This document shows positions 62,813 through 64,000 of a DNA stretch of 64,000 nt, in pieces (the first letter of the stretch is position 1; each line of letters opens with the position of its first letter). Position numbers and translations under genes: made by a program. The DNA is from Flavobacterium lotistagni. GTDB taxonomy: Bacteria > Bacteroidota > Bacteroidia > Flavobacteriales > Flavobacteriaceae. The stretch lies in contig NZ_JAAJBU010000014.1 in NCBI RefSeq assembly GCF_011392125.1, forward strand, positions 16,134 to 80,133, in the 5' to 3' direction. The notes under the pieces were generated by a model. It had not been told where the DNA came from. It made no database searches and was given only the letters and a program-made list of their open reading frames with translations.

Positions 62813-63490
62813 TTAATCTCTGAGGCAACGCACTGAAAATCCATAACTTTTATCCTCTGTCAAGGTGTTTAAATCACCGTCACCGTAAAATAACTTTTTT
62901 ACCCAAACCACACTAACAAGCTCAGTTGAACTCCACCAAATACCTTCCCTACCTAAGTTAACGAAATCTCCAAATCCGTATCGATAACCACCTGGCAGAC
63001 CTGTAAAACCAGTGATATTACTTGCATCTGTATTTGGCATTTCCCAATGCATTGTTCCCATTTCTTTTAATTTCCCTCCTCCTAGATTTCCCAAGTAGGA
63101 ACCTAATACATTCCATTCTAAATAACTTGGTATGTGCCAGCCAATTGGTGCTAAACCACGTGGATCATGTACTGCATACCAATTGTATAATTTACCATAC
63201 TTCATTCCAACTGAAGTATTATTTCCATAATAACACCATGCACCTGTGGTTAAGCTCCCCCATTGATTTGGGTCTTGTACTTGGGGAATCGGGTCACCAT
63301 TTCTGTAACGACTTACATTGAGGTTTTTGGTCATCCAGATTTGATTGCCGATTTGTACTTCATTAGCCATAACTGGTACCGTTGGTCGTGCAGCTACTTG
63401 GTTTTGGGTTTTGTTTTCTTCGTTAGAACAAGAAGTGATTCCAATAACTATGACTAAAATCCAGACAAGATTAAAGTAGTGCTTTCTCAT
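62813..63490 (-). CDS. FISUMP-domain lipoprotein
   Basis: A 225-residue lipoprotein (lipobox IGITSC, C21) with a Fibrobacter succinogenes major paralogous domain: IGNQIWMTKNLNVSRYRNGD, GKLYNWYAVHDPRGLAPIGW, WHIPSYLEWNVLGSYLG, WWSSTELVSVVWVK and YGFSVRCLRD. The domain occurs in many Bacteroidota surface proteins; its function is unknown. Probably exposed at the outer membrane. Confidence 0.9.
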   Translation of the reverse strand: MRKHYFNLVWILVIVIGITSCSNEENKTQNQVAARPTVPVMANEVQIGNQIWMTKNLNVSRYRNGDPIPQVQDPNQWGSLTTGAWCYYGNNTSVGMKYGKLYNWYAVHDPRGLAPIGWHIPSYLEWNVLGSYLGNLGGGKLKEMGTMHWEMPNTDASNITGFTGLPGGYRYGFGDFVNLGREGIWWSSTELVSVVWVKKLFYGDGDLNTLTEDKSYGFSVRCLRD

Positions 63491-63559
63491 GATATTGTGT
63501 TTTATGAACTCTTGTAAAAATAGTTATAACTTTCACACACAAAAGATACTAGCTTATTT

Positions 63560-63582
63560 CTTTGCGCCTTGGCGTCTTTGCG
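63560..63582 (-). repeat. CGCAAAG repeat unit (inverted)
   Basis: The minus strand reads CGCAAAGACGCCAAGGCGCAA plus AG, nearly matching 58564-58586. Confidence 0.55.
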
Positions 63583-63599
63583 TGAAAACTCAAACTAGT

Positions 63600-63885
63600 A
63601 TAAAACAGAAACCCTAAAACAATCCAGGTCGCACCTATAGAAAACAAGAAAGCCCGTTCTTTTGAACGGGCTTTGCTTCGCCAATTCGCTATCGCTCGGG
63701 TCCACTAAAAAGGCGACGACCCGAGCCCGCAGGCGAACAGCGTCGCTCCGATAAAAAAAAGAACCCCAGCTTTCAAGCTGGGGTTCCATAAAGAAAGGCG
63801 ACGACTCGAGAGCTTGCTCGAACTGCGTCGTACCTATAGAAAACAAAAAGTCCTAGCTTTTTCAAGCTAGGACTTCTCTTAAAAA
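63600..63885 (-). other. Repeated terminator modules downstream of the 5S gene
   Basis: No gene is visible from 63491 to 63885. Three strong hairpins follow the 5S gene on the minus strand: 63848-63875 (AAGTCCTAGCTT stem), 63761-63786 (GAACCCCAGCTT stem, then eight T) and 63649-63674 (AAAGCCCGTTC stem). Copies of the 5S 3' end (GGCGACGAC on the plus strand) recur at about 63712 and 63797, and ACCTATAGAAAACAA recurs at 63633 and 63832. Confidence 0.75.
63840..63875 (-). terminator. rRNA operon terminator next to 5S
   Basis: Perfect 12-bp stem AAGTCCTAGCTT / AAGCTAGGACTT (63848-63859 with 63864-63875), then TTTTTGTTTT on the minus strand. Confidence 0.85.
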
Positions 63886-63987
63886 GGCGACGACATACTC
63901 TCCCACAAAATGCAGTACCATCTGCGCAGGCGGGCTTAACTTCTCTGTTCGGGATGGGAAGAGGTGAGCCCCGCCGCAATAACCACC
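63886..63987 (-). rRNA. rrf: 5S ribosomal RNA
   Basis: The minus strand reads GGTGGTTATTGCGGCGGGGC, then CACCTCTTCCCATCCCGAAC, AGAGAAGTTAAGCCCGCC and ends GTATGTCGTCGCC. CCATCCCGAACAG and GTTAAGC are universal 5S features. Exact ends may differ by a few bases. The 23S gene should lie beyond the window edge. Confidence 0.93.
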
Positions 63988-64000
63988 TTAGGTTTTTAGC

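Noticed and set aside
63595..63979. Minus-strand frames across the rRNA end
   Set aside because: They translate the 5S gene and its terminator repeats; their similarity to each other comes from the repeats.

Overview
The window looks like a chromosomal segment of a Flavobacterium-like member of the Bacteroidota (Flavobacteriaceae). The evidence is a type IX secretion and gliding cluster (porV, porU, gldJ next to murF), many secreted proteins with type A or type B T9SS sorting domains, promoters of the Bacteroidota type (-33 TTTG, -7 TAnnTTTG), almost no Shine-Dalgarno sequences, and moderate-to-low GC. Most of the DNA is core chromosome. I see no integrase, transposase or CRISPR array.

Layout. 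1-8.1 kb: start of a membrane protein, gcvP, a truncated haemoglobin, a KAS III-like enzyme, two near-duplicate WG-repeat proteins flanking a methyltransferase, and a family 2 glycosyltransferase. 8.3-9.8 kb: an MlaE/MlaF-type ABC importer. 9.8-16.9 kb: two tandem giant secreted proteins with type B sorting domains. 17-20 kb: mannose-1-phosphate guanylyltransferase, an SprT-like protein, an SDR and small membrane proteins. 20.3-25.7 kb: an ELWxTDGT-repeat secreted protein and a propeller histidine kinase/LytTR regulator pair. 25.7-31.8 kb: LysE-like, ATP-grasp, NRDE, DinB-like, DoxX, YHS, Crp/Fnr and acyl-CoA dehydrogenase genes. 32-41.7 kb: a T9SS sorting-domain remnant, anmK, a large metalloprotease, an amino-acid dehydrogenase, a TonB/ExbD/ExbB set and folC. 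41.75-41.95 kb: two tRNA-Val genes. 42-46.7 kb: an accessory module around a NarL-type two-component system and a CHAP amidase. 46.7-55.1 kb: murF, gldJ, porU, porV. 55.1-60.5 kb: cdd, pdhA, pdhC, an M1 peptidase. 60.7-63.5 kb: a carboxymuconolactone decarboxylase-like/DUF1348/AraC set and a FISUMP lipoprotein. 63.6-64 kb: the 3' end of an rRNA operon (5S) on the minus strand.

The best candidate for an undescribed system is at 42.0-46.75 kb. A response regulator, a histidine kinase, a multi-pass membrane protein and a 104-residue protein form one operon. A CHAP peptidoglycan amidase without a signal peptide is divergent from it, and a two-gene membrane operon lies downstream. All three promoter regions carry repeated TACGT boxes with an exact 22-bp spacing, found in no other intergenic region I noticed. 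This suggests a self-contained regulon.

The intergenic DNA is rich in dispersed repeats. Four copies of a 95-150 bp element, with ends GCGTGAGGGATGGCAG and GGCACGCCC or close variants, sit just after stop codons. A second palindromic element has GCCGG/CCGGC ends. Repeated terminator modules follow the 5S gene.
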